Origin: Bacteroidota bacterium
Lineage (GTDB): Bacteria; Bacteroidota; Bacteroidia; Bacteroidales; FEN-979
DNA length: 64,000 nt
Direction: 5' to 3'
NCBI GenBank assembly: GCA_026391715.1
Contig: JAPLDO010000032.1
Coordinates: 1-64,000, forward strand
Position numbers and translations under genes: made by a program
In this document: positions 1-8,417 of the stretch, one piece after another
How the letters are laid out: each line of letters starts with the position of its first letter
Position numbering within the stretch: the stretch's first letter is position 1
The notes under the pieces: generated by a model
What the model was told of the DNA's origin: nothing
Database searches by the model: none
The model's input: only the letters and a program-made list of their open reading frames with translations

Positions 1-2957
1 ATTCATGCGATGCCTTTACATGGAGAATTGTTCCCGAACCCGCATTGCTTGTAGTAAATACAATAGCTGACATAGTTATGCCAAAATGTTTTGGAGGCAG
101 CGATGGTTCAATCAGCAATATTCAGGTTTCCGGCGGCACTTCACCATATTATTATTTGTGGAGTACTGGCGCTACAACTAAGGATATCACTGGTTTGAAT
201 AGCGCATTGTTTACGGTAACTGTTACCGATTATCATAACTGTTGGACAACACAGAGTTTCTTTGTTGAGCAGCCCACTGAATTGGGTATTTCTTCTGTTA
301 TTGTTGACCCTGTTAAATGCTTTGGGAATGCAGACGGCGGAATTGATATAACCGTTACAGGTGGAACTCCTTCGTATAGGTATTTGTGGAGTAATTTAGA
401 AACCACACAGGATATCGGCGGATTAGTGGCTGGGACTTATGCAGTAACTGTTACAGATTTTAATTCATGTGAGCAATTCGGTTCCTGGGTAGTTAATGAA
501 CCAGATGAACTTACTATTCCTAGTTTCACCTTAATCAAACCATCTTGTAAGTCGGTTGACGACGGCGCTATTAACATCACGGTAGCAGGTGGCACAGCTC
601 CATATTATTTTGAATGGAATACCGGAGCTACAACTCAGAATATCAGCGGACTTTATGCTGGTTCATACAGTGTTATCGTTACCGATGCAAATACCTGTTT
701 TTATACCTACGGTTGGGATCTGGAAGAGCCAGGCGAAATATCCTGGAGAGGCGTGGCAGATAGTGTAACCTGTCATGGATTCAACGATGGCAAAATTACT
801 GAGACTTGGGTCAGTGGCGGTACTCCACCATATTATTATATATGGAGTAACGGAGCCACTACTAAAGATCTGACCGGACTGTATGCAGGTACTTATTCGG
901 TTACAATATCTGATTATCATTCATGCGATGCTTTTACATGGAGAATTGTTCCCGAACCTGCATTACTTGAAGTAAGTCCAATAGCTGACATAATTACTCC
1001 AAAATGCTTTGACGGTAACGATGGTTCAATCAGCAATATTCAGGTTTCTGGCGGCACTCTGCAATATCATTATTTATGGAGTACAGGCGCTACAACTAAG
1101 GATATAACTGATTTGAAGAGCGACTGGTACACTGTGACTGTTTCCGATTTCCATAATTGTACTGCTTCAAATTCCTTCTGGGTTCCCGATGCGCCATCAT
1201 GGACATTTGACATTGGTGGACCTAGTCCAGTATGCTGCAATACAAGTATGGTTAATGACACTGCAACGTATCAGGTGACTAATTTGACTCCAGGATTACC
1301 GACGCCATTAACTTATCAATGGGTTGTTACAGGAGGTATCATTGTTGAAGGTCAGAATACCCCAAAAATTAAGGTAATCTGGTCATGCTGTGGTACTGGC
1401 TATGTTTATCTTACAGTAACTCAGGGACCTCCTAATCATTGTAAGCTGACAAAGTTCAGGGAGATTATTATCACTCCTACACCTGCACCTGTTATTTCAG
1501 GCCCGATTTCAGTTATGGCTAATGATACCGCGACATATTGCGTGGTTAATGGCGATCCCACTCACTTATATTCATGGGATATAGTTGGTATTGATACTAT
1601 TCTTTCTGGTCAGGGAACAAGCTGCATCACCGTTATATGGGGCGATTATCCTCCATGTGGTTGTGGTGAAGTCTATGTTTGCGAATCAACGCCGGTTAAT
1701 CCAAATTGTCAGGGCTGTACAGGATTCACAATAGTCATCCTGCCTAGACCAGCAAATATTGATTTGGAAGGTACTGTTTACTACAAGAATATCTATGGTA
1801 CTGCGCTAAATGGTGTAACCATCAACCTGAGAGATGTAGCAACCAATTATATTGTTGCTACAACAGTCACAGGTCCAAACATGAATCCACCTGATTATAC
1901 TGGCGCTCCAGGGTACTACGCATTTACAGTTCCTAATGGAAATTATAAACTTGAAGCTTCCTTCGACGGAACATGGGGTGGAAACAATGCAACCGACGCT
2001 CTCCTGATCCAACTCGAAGCAGGTGCAGCTCCGGGAACTTATCTTAATGGGTTGTACAGGAAAGCTGCTGATGTTAATGGTAGCAACACTGTTACCGCAT
2101 TGGATGCGCTTTATGTGAAATTACGTACGGTAGGTTCGATTACTTCTTACCCGGCCGGTGACTGGAAATTCAACGATACGATTACCTCAACTCCACGAAT
2201 CCTGCCATTAGATTTCTACGGTCTCTGCTTTGGTGATGTCAACGGTTCTTATATCCCTACCGGACTGAAGGAACTTTCATTCCTTTCAACTGTTGAAGAT
2301 TTGATCCAAACAATTCCTGTTGAAGAAACATTTACCTATTCAATTCGCAGCAACACTAGCGCAAAACTTGGCGCTATGACTCTCTTCATGGGTTATGATG
2401 CCGATCGTTTCGAAGTTGTTGACATTGCTTCTCAGAATGATGAAATGAAGTATGTCATCGAAAACGGAACCGTTGCAATTGCATGGGCAGATGCCAATCC
2501 ATTATCAGTACAGAATGAAGATCAACTATTTACACTTACTGTAAAGGCGAAGGTTCCGGTTGCGGAGGCTATGCCGATCTTCAGCGTCAAAACTGGTAGT
2601 GAATTTGCCGATGGTTTTGGTAACAGGTATGATAATTTTGAACTGAAAATGTCCAAAGTTATTACACCAAATGGATCGAACGCATTCTCAATCTTTAACT
2701 ATCCGAATCCGTTCTCCGATATTACCAGGATTGTTTACACCCTACCTGAATCTGGCAATGTGAAGTTGTTGATTACCGACATGTACGGTAAAACCATCCG
2801 CACACTTGTTAATGAAACCCAAGCCGTAGGATCACACACTGTTACTGTAAATGCTGCTGATCTCAACCTTTCTACAGGCGTTTACCTGTATAGAATAGAG
2901 GTTGCCGGCGTTACAGACAACTATGTGAAAGTTAATAAACTGATCTTTGCGCGGTAG
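1..2957 (+). CDS. SprB-repeat/dockerin/cohesin-like T9SS surface protein (5' end outside window)
   Basis: The frame is open to the left edge: codons from base 3 encode SCDAFTWRIVPEP, which recurs at the end of a later repeat, so the gene begins upstream and the TTG at 45 is not its start. Five SprB-type repeats (about nt 55-1200) each carry a C-F-G-x-x-D-G-x-I motif, a GGTxPYxYxWS core and a TVTDxxxC end. Two PKD-like domains follow (about 1200-1750), then a regulatory-like beta domain, a two-part dockerin-like segment (about 1975-2150, ADVNGSNTVTALDA), a GLCFGDVNGSY linker, a cohesin-like domain (about 2290-2670) and a type A T9SS sorting domain starting at YPNPFSD. The product should be exported by T9SS and anchored or released at the surface. 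The dockerin and cohesin-like parts suggest protein-protein assembly. The partner is unknown. Confidence 0.9.
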   Translation, partial: SCDAFTWRIVPEPALLVVNTIADIVMPKCFGGSDGSISNIQVSGGTSPYYYLWSTGATTKDITGLNSALFTVTVTDYHNCWTTQSFFVEQPTELGISSVIVDPVKCFGNADGGIDITVTGGTPSYRYLWSNLETTQDIGGLVAGTYAVTVTDFNSCEQFGSWVVNEPDELTIPSFTLIKPSCKSVDDGAINITVAGGTAPYYFEWNTGATTQNISGLYAGSYSVIVTDANTCFYTYGWDLEEPGEISWRGVADSVTCHGFNDGKITETWVSGGTPPYYYIWSNGATTKDLTGLYAGTYSVTISDYHSCDAFTWRIVPEPALLEVSPIADIITPKCFDGNDGSISNIQVSGGTLQYHYLWSTGATTKDITDLKSDWYTVTVSDFHNCTASNSFWVPDAPSWTFDIGGPSPVCCNTSMVNDTATYQVTNLTPGLPTPLTYQWVVTGGIIVEGQNTPKIKVIWSCCGTGYVYLTVTQGPPNHCKLTKFREIIITPTPAPVISGPISVMANDTATYCVVNGDPTHLYSWDIVGIDTILSGQGTSCITVIWGDYPPCGCGEVYVCESTPVNPNCQGCTGFTIVILPRPANIDLEGTVYYKNIYGTALNGVTINLRDVATNYIVATTVTGPNMNPPDYTGAPGYYAFTVPNGNYKLEASFDGTWGGNNATDALLIQLEAGAAPGTYLNGLYRKAADVNGSNTVTALDALYVKLRTVGSITSYPAGDWKFNDTITSTPRILPLDFYGLCFGDVNGSYIPTGLKELSFLSTVEDLIQTIPVEETFTYSIRSNTSAKLGAMTLFMGYDADRFEVVDIASQNDEMKYVIENGTVAIAWADANPLSVQNEDQLFTLTVKAKVPVAEAMPIFSVKTGSEFADGFGNRYDNFELKMSKVITPNGSNAFSIFNYPNPFSDITRIVYTLPESGNVKLLITDMYGKTIRTLVNETQAVGSHTVTVNAADLNLSTGVYLYRIEVAGVTDNYVKVNKLIFAR

Positions 2958-2974
2958 TAAAAACCGAAACAAGT

Positions 2975-3007
2975 GGGCAACAATGAATCAGTTGCCCCTT
3001 GTTTTTT
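2975..3007 (+). terminator. Rho-independent terminator
   Basis: A perfect 7-bp stem (GGGCAAC at 2975-2981, GTTGCCC at 2991-2997) with a 9-nt loop is followed by a T run at 3002-3007. It sits 18 nt after the stop of the first gene, separating it from the next one. Confidence 0.8.
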
Positions 3008-3018
3008 ATTAAAAGAAA

Positions 3019-4071
3019 ATGAAACACTTCCAGACTGAGTCTAAAATGAAATATCAATTTGTTATTTTCTTTTTAGTTTTTCAGTGCAATTTAATGTCTG
3101 CGCAGATCGCTTCCATTTCTACAATGGAGATCTGCGCAGGCCAGGAGGTGTTTGTTCCTGTTAATGGAAACGCATTAAGTAATATAGGGGCATTGACTTT
3201 TTATATAGACTTCGACACTAATAATCTAACATTTTTATCTGTAGAAAATATTGATCTACAGTTAAGTGGAATGAGTATAAACCTGATGGTAAACCCAACC
3301 CAATTAGCATTTGCTTGGAGTAATACAGTTCCGATCAGTTTTATTAATACAAAATTGTTCGATATAAAATTTCTTTCAAATGGACAATCTTCCGTAGTCC
3401 ATTATAATACTGGCTGTGAACTTTCTGATACCGATGGAGTTGTAATCCCTGTTACATACATTGATGGTGCGATAAACTCGGGATTACCTGTTCTTTTTAG
3501 TAGTCCTCATGATACAACAGTATTTGAAAATGGAAGTGCTTCCTTCATTACTGATGCTGCAAATGCTTCCTCCTATTTATGGAGAGAAAGTCAGGACAAC
3601 GGAGTAAGTTGGATAGCATTGGACGACAATGAAATATTTTCAGGTACACACACAGGATCATTGACAATCTCACAAATACCTATAACCTTTAACAAAAATT
3701 TCTATCAATGCGTTCTATATAGGGGTATATGTCAGATAAATTCTAACCCCGCCAGATTAACCGTAGATGAATTTTCAGGCATTTCGGTTGAATCAATTTT
3801 TAAATATAAAAATTTTAGTGTTTCTCCAGTCCCTTTTCGTGAGTTTATTACCATTGAATTTACGCTTGAGAAAAAGTGCAATGTCAAAATTTCGATTATC
3901 AACATTATGGGACAACTTGTCGCGAATATCGAATTACCCTCTCAATCAGAAGGGTCTCATTATATAAAATTTAACACGCTGAACTGGCTTTCGGGCTTGC
4001 ATTTTGTCAGAATGCAACAGATATTTCCAGATAGCAAGTTTGATAGTGTTATAAAGGTTATTAGAAAATAA
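3019..4071 (+). CDS. Cohesin-like/Ig-like T9SS-sorted protein
   Basis: A 350-aa secreted protein. A signal peptide (hydrophobic stretch ending MSAQ) precedes a cohesin-like domain (about residues 30-150, with the FYIDFDTNNLTFLSVENID strand pattern and an AFAWSN strand), an Ig-like domain (about 155-250, WRESQDNGVSW...YQC) and a T9SS type A sorting domain (from about 265, ending VIKVIRK). The start at 3019 is preceded by an A-rich leader; the Met at 3046 is an alternative that shortens the n-region. It is a paralogue, with the same domain order and length, of the protein at 7278-8351. Each copy directly precedes a large multi-cohesin gene. No catalytic domain is seen; a structural or binding role is inferred. 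Confidence 0.88.
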   Translation: MKHFQTESKMKYQFVIFFLVFQCNLMSAQIASISTMEICAGQEVFVPVNGNALSNIGALTFYIDFDTNNLTFLSVENIDLQLSGMSINLMVNPTQLAFAWSNTVPISFINTKLFDIKFLSNGQSSVVHYNTGCELSDTDGVVIPVTYIDGAINSGLPVLFSSPHDTTVFENGSASFITDAANASSYLWRESQDNGVSWIALDDNEIFSGTHTGSLTISQIPITFNKNFYQCVLYRGICQINSNPARLTVDEFSGISVESIFKYKNFSVSPVPFREFITIEFTLEKKCNVKISIINIMGQLVANIELPSQSEGSHYIKFNTLNWLSGLHFVRMQQIFPDSKFDSVIKVIRK

Positions 4072-4116
4072 TAAATTTAAAATACCTAAAGTTTTAACCA
4101 CCTAAAACATGAACCT

Positions 4117-7100
4117 ATGATTAAAAAAATTACAATGTTAATATTTTTGGTATTGTTCTCTGTAACAATATCCTTAGGTCAGATGGCATCGCTGCAGTAC
4201 CAAACAGCCTATCCTAATACGACCACAAGTGTTGCGATTAATGTAGATAATTTTACCAACATTAATTCATTTACGTTCTACATTCATTATGACCCTGAGA
4301 TTTTTGACTTTATAGGTTTAAGCGACGCTTTTCCTGGCATGAATGGTATGATTGCCAATCCTAATGGTTCTGTAATAAGCATATTATGGTCTTCTCCTTC
4401 TATACCTTATTCACCGACTGGTACTTTATGTAAAATGAATTTTTTATATAAAGGAACTACTGGAATTTTAGCATTTTTACCAGGATGCGAAGTGACTCAT
4501 GGCTCTATTCCATTTCTTGTTGGATATGCTAATGGATCCGTTTCTCCTGAGTGCGCTTTGAATGATTCTAAAGCTATAATTGGTGATATTGCTGGCGCTA
4601 CAGGGGATATCTTAAGCCTGCCTGTTAACTTTTCAAATTTTCCTGATGTTGGGGCTTTTACTCAATACATTCATTATGATGTTTCTAAGCTGACATTTAT
4701 ATCCATAACTACTGGCGGCTCTTTAGTTGGAACCATTTATAGTGCAAACAATGGTGTAATAACGGTTTCCTGGGTCACTCCTCTGGCATTTCCAGGTGGG
4801 AAAAACATTAACACTATTACTCCGAACATGATGAAACTTAATTTTGAGTGTAATTTTCCCGGAAATTCAACTGTAGAATTTGGTCCTGGAGGAGTATTTA
4901 CTACTGGAAACCCTTCATTAAACAATATTGAGGTTTGTTATACTAACGGGAATGTTACCCAAACTCCAACTGTCGAATCGGCAAGCCTGCCTAACCAGAC
5001 AGGTATAGTTCAAGGCGAAGATATTTTTATACCGTTAAATCTTAATATTTCGGTCCCTGTTTCTTCTTTTACTCTTTACCTGAATTTTAATTCACCTGTT
5101 TTATCTTTTACTGGTATCCAAATCGTTAATCCTTTAAGCGCTTCAGTTATTCCAAATGTTTCGGGTAGTCTAATTACCCTTGTTTATACTGATCCGACAT
5201 CTGGTCTGATTTTGCCAGGAACGTTCCTTAATTTAAAGTTTAAATATAATGGGATAATTCCCGGGTTTGTCAACTTTATAGGAATGAGCCAGTTTACTAA
5301 CAATTTTTATCAGCCTATCAATGTGGGCTTTACAAATTCAACAGTTTCTCCTGGCGTTTCCTTGCCAAATGCAACCGTAACAATTGGAACAGTTCCCGGT
5401 AATGTAAATGATTTCGTTGAGGTGCCTATTGATATTGTTAACGGTTATCCAAACCCATTATTGGGAGCTGCAACTATGTTTATTGGTTTTGACGAGTCAA
5501 AACTATCCTTTATAGGCGCAGTGGATAATGTGCATAATGCAACTGTAAATCTCACGGGTAATCAGATCGGTATTGCATGGGTGGATCCCAGTGGGGTTAA
5601 CCTAACGGGCGCTTTCCTTAAACTGAAATTTCAATATCATGGTGGCGGCGGGAATAGTTGTGGTTCAGAGATTTATTTTAAAAATGATAATCTCACTCTT
5701 CAGCCTTGTGAACTTGCAAATAATCTTGCCCAATTTGTTCCGGGAAACTGGGTAAAGGGTGGCGTGAATCTTTCTTTGACACAACCTGTTATTAATGGAC
5801 CTCCAGCCCCACCAGCTAATTCAACAGCTTATTATTCTACTGATGTTGGCATGATTAACTATGATTGGACAGTTTCCGGTGGAACAATAGCATCAGGTAA
5901 TGGAAGTAATTCTATTACTGTTGATTGGGGGGCAGTTGGACCAGGGTTTATAACTATTGATTACAATAATGCTGGTGGATGTTCCCTTAATTATACAAAG
6001 AATATCGTGAAATTATCAGGCTCGCCAATCACAAATATTGAGGGATACGTTACTTATGACAATTTGGCATCACAAGGATTAAATGGCGTAAATATTACTT
6101 TGTATAATTCTTTAGGCGTCCAGGTCGGTAATCCCGTTTCAACACATACAAATATTGGCAATGGATTTTATAGTTTTACTGGCGTACCTCAGGATGCTTA
6201 TACGATTGTAGTTAGTCAATCAGCCCCATGGGCAGGTACTCCTGGCGTCAGCGCTCTAGATGCTTTAATTGATGAGCTTCAGACCGTTGGCTTATATAAT
6301 CCTCCCTTGTCAGGTATTCGGTTAGCTGCAGCCAATGTTGACGGAGGTTCAGCGGTTAATTCAACAGATGCTTTAAATATTAAGAAACGAATCATTGGTG
6401 AAATTTCGTCATTTCCTATAGGTGATTGGGTGTTTAATAACGGAATCATTAACGCTTTTAATAGTCCTGTTTCAAACTATAATTTTAAAGGATTATGCAC
6501 GGGCGATGTAAACGGTTCGTACAACCTTATTGGAAATAAATCGGCAACCGTTTTTGATGTAGTAGAAGACGATATTCTGACTGTTAATACTAATGAGTGG
6601 TTTACGTATAATATTAAAAGTGGAGTAAATACTCGTCTTGGCGCTATGACCTTGTACCTTTCTTATGATTATGACCGTTTTGAAATCGAGAGAGTTAGCG
6701 CCAATATGGTGGGTTTAAAATCATCTATCAAGAATGGAAATATAGTAGTAGCATGGTCTAACCCTTCAGCAAGTATGATCGGCGTTGGGGATGTGATTAT
6801 TTCTTTCCGTATTAAAGCAAAACAAACGATAACCAATCCAGGTAGTATCTTTACTATTATGACAGAATCTGAATTGGCAGATCCAGTTGCAAATGTTATA
6901 AATTCTTTTCAGTTTAATATGGCGAAGGTCATAACTAACACGAACCAATTCAGTTTTACAACTTCCCCAAATCCATTCTGCATCTCTACAAACATTTTAT
7001 TTTATCTTCCGGATGCGGGGAGAGCAAAATTTACAATAACCAATCTTGTAGGCAGGCAAATTTGTGTGCTTGTTGATGAAATTGTTTCTTCAGGTAACCA

Positions 7101-7221
7101 TGTCGTTTTATTCGATGCAACTAAATTTAATTTAACCCCTGGCATATATCTTGGAAAACTGGAGTTTGAATCGCTAAATCAAAAAGTTTCTGCCGTTAAT
7201 AAAATAATATTAACGAAATAA
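4117..7221 (+). CDS. Multi-cohesin, dockerin-bearing T9SS surface protein
   Basis: A 1034-aa protein with a signal peptide ending SLGQ. Four cohesin-like domains are tandem (about residues 22-148, 150-288, 290-415 and 416-560), each with a YIHYDxxxLxFIG or FIGFDESKLSFIG strand and an SWV/IAWVDP strand. A PKD-like domain (about 566-632), a regulatory-like beta domain and a split dockerin-like region follow (SALDALIDELQ near 712, ANVDGGSAVNSTDA near 740). Next come GLCTGDVNGSY near 792, a fifth cohesin-like domain (about 815-930) and a T9SS sorting domain (from about 945, ending NKIILTK). One protein thus carries both putative receptor and ligand modules, as in a scaffoldin. No enzyme domain is visible. 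It lies 45 nt after the small cohesin gene, likely co-transcribed. Confidence 0.9.
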   Translation: MIKKITMLIFLVLFSVTISLGQMASLQYQTAYPNTTTSVAINVDNFTNINSFTFYIHYDPEIFDFIGLSDAFPGMNGMIANPNGSVISILWSSPSIPYSPTGTLCKMNFLYKGTTGILAFLPGCEVTHGSIPFLVGYANGSVSPECALNDSKAIIGDIAGATGDILSLPVNFSNFPDVGAFTQYIHYDVSKLTFISITTGGSLVGTIYSANNGVITVSWVTPLAFPGGKNINTITPNMMKLNFECNFPGNSTVEFGPGGVFTTGNPSLNNIEVCYTNGNVTQTPTVESASLPNQTGIVQGEDIFIPLNLNISVPVSSFTLYLNFNSPVLSFTGIQIVNPLSASVIPNVSGSLITLVYTDPTSGLILPGTFLNLKFKYNGIIPGFVNFIGMSQFTNNFYQPINVGFTNSTVSPGVSLPNATVTIGTVPGNVNDFVEVPIDIVNGYPNPLLGAATMFIGFDESKLSFIGAVDNVHNATVNLTGNQIGIAWVDPSGVNLTGAFLKLKFQYHGGGGNSCGSEIYFKNDNLTLQPCELANNLAQFVPGNWVKGGVNLSLTQPVINGPPAPPANSTAYYSTDVGMINYDWTVSGGTIASGNGSNSITVDWGAVGPGFITIDYNNAGGCSLNYTKNIVKLSGSPITNIEGYVTYDNLASQGLNGVNITLYNSLGVQVGNPVSTHTNIGNGFYSFTGVPQDAYTIVVSQSAPWAGTPGVSALDALIDELQTVGLYNPPLSGIRLAAANVDGGSAVNSTDALNIKKRIIGEISSFPIGDWVFNNGIINAFNSPVSNYNFKGLCTGDVNGSYNLIGNKSATVFDVVEDDILTVNTNEWFTYNIKSGVNTRLGAMTLYLSYDYDRFEIERVSANMVGLKSSIKNGNIVVAWSNPSASMIGVGDVIISFRIKAKQTITNPGSIFTIMTESELADPVANVINSFQFNMAKVITNTNQFSFTTSPNPFCISTNILFYLPDAGRAKFTITNLVGRQICVLVDEIVSSGNHVVLFDATKFNLTPGIYLGKLEFESLNQKVSAVNKIILTK

Positions 7222-7236
7222 CCGGAAACAATGATA

Positions 7237-7267
7237 GGGAGGCTTTATAGCCTCCCTTTCTCTTTAT
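7237..7267 (+). terminator. Rho-independent terminator
   Basis: A perfect 8-bp stem GGGAGGCT/AGCCTCCC (7237-7244 and 7249-7256) with a TTAT loop is followed by a T-rich tract. It closes the first small/large cohesin gene pair, right before the second pair begins at 7278. Confidence 0.85.
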
Positions 7268-7277
7268 AAACAGATGC

Positions 7278-8351
7278 ATGAAGAAATTATCAAATTCCTT
7301 AACCATAACTATTTTGATTATGGTTTTTTTTATTTTAGTGGGGTTTAATCCCGGTCGGAGTATAATTGCTCAATCACCAATGATCTCCTTAGGAAATATT
7401 GGAATTTGTAATTATGAACCATTGCTAATTCCATTAAATGGCAAAAATTTAGCAAATATTGGAGCAATAACATTGTTTATATATTTTGATAGTGAAAAAT
7501 TAATATTTCGTTCATTGGAAAACATTAATTCAAAGATTATTGGATTGCAATTTAATGTGTTAAATAATCCTTCTTGTGTTAGTATTGTATGGAGCAATAC
7601 AAAAGGAGTTAATTTCCCAGATAACCTTTTACTATATATCAAGTTTGATGTTATAAACTCTTCTGGAATGATTAAATTCGCAATTGATAGTTGCGAGATT
7701 GCTGTTGCTAATATCCCACCGGAGATTATTCCCGTGGAATATTTAAATGGATCATTCTATTCTAAAAATCCTATTATTACTGAAAATCCTGAAAATATAA
7801 CAGTATTTTGTAATTCAAATGCTCATTTTAATATAACTTCACTTGGCTCAACAGAGTATCTGTGGCAGGCGAGTGTTGATGCTGGAAATTCCTGGATAGA
7901 TTTAGAGGATGGCGCTTCTTACTCTGGTACCACCTCTACTGATCTTGCAATTTTGAATGTTCCTGTAACTTTCAACAATAACCGCTACCGTTGTTCTGTT
8001 ACAAGAGAAAATTGTAGTCTTTATTCCACGGATGCGCTGCTTTCAGTCGATTCTTTGTCGTGGATTAGTGAAATTGGTAATTCTGGAATGGTAATTTCCA
8101 ATTTTCCTAATCCTTTTTCAGAAAGAACCCGATTATCCTATTATGTTCCAAAATCAGGAGAAGTTACGATTGATTTATTTACTTTAATCCATAATCGTGT
8201 AATTACAATTATTAAAGGATTTCACCTGACAGGGCTATACATAATTGAATTAAATTTAGTATATTTGCCCAATGAATTATACTTGTGCCAATACAAATTG
8301 GAAACTAACCAAGTTGTGGCTGTAAGAAATCGTAAAATAATTAAGAAATGA
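7278..8351 (+). CDS. Cohesin-like/Ig-like T9SS-sorted protein (paralogue of 3019-4071)
   Basis: A 357-aa secreted protein. The signal peptide ends near SIIAQ. A cohesin-like domain follows (about residues 35-160; GAITLFIYFDSEKLIFRS, then a VSIVWSNT strand), then an Ig-like domain (about 165-258; EYLWQASVDAGNSWIDL, YRCSVTRENC) and a T9SS sorting domain starting at FPNPFSERTRLSYY. Domain order, length and position in front of a large multi-cohesin gene match the protein at 3019-4071, so the two small/large pairs look like a duplicated unit. The sorting domain ends in KIIKK, as usual for the family. A binding or structural role is inferred only. Confidence 0.88.
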   Translation: MKKLSNSLTITILIMVFFILVGFNPGRSIIAQSPMISLGNIGICNYEPLLIPLNGKNLANIGAITLFIYFDSEKLIFRSLENINSKIIGLQFNVLNNPSCVSIVWSNTKGVNFPDNLLLYIKFDVINSSGMIKFAIDSCEIAVANIPPEIIPVEYLNGSFYSKNPIITENPENITVFCNSNAHFNITSLGSTEYLWQASVDAGNSWIDLEDGASYSGTTSTDLAILNVPVTFNNNRYRCSVTRENCSLYSTDALLSVDSLSWISEIGNSGMVISNFPNPFSERTRLSYYVPKSGEVTIDLFTLIHNRVITIIKGFHLTGLYIIELNLVYLPNELYLCQYKLETNQVVAVRNRKIIKK

Positions 8352-8417
8352 TAATTGTTTAAGTTTAATATATATTAACAAGTCCCTTTAAAGTAATAAA
8401 CGAAAATAATATTTACC

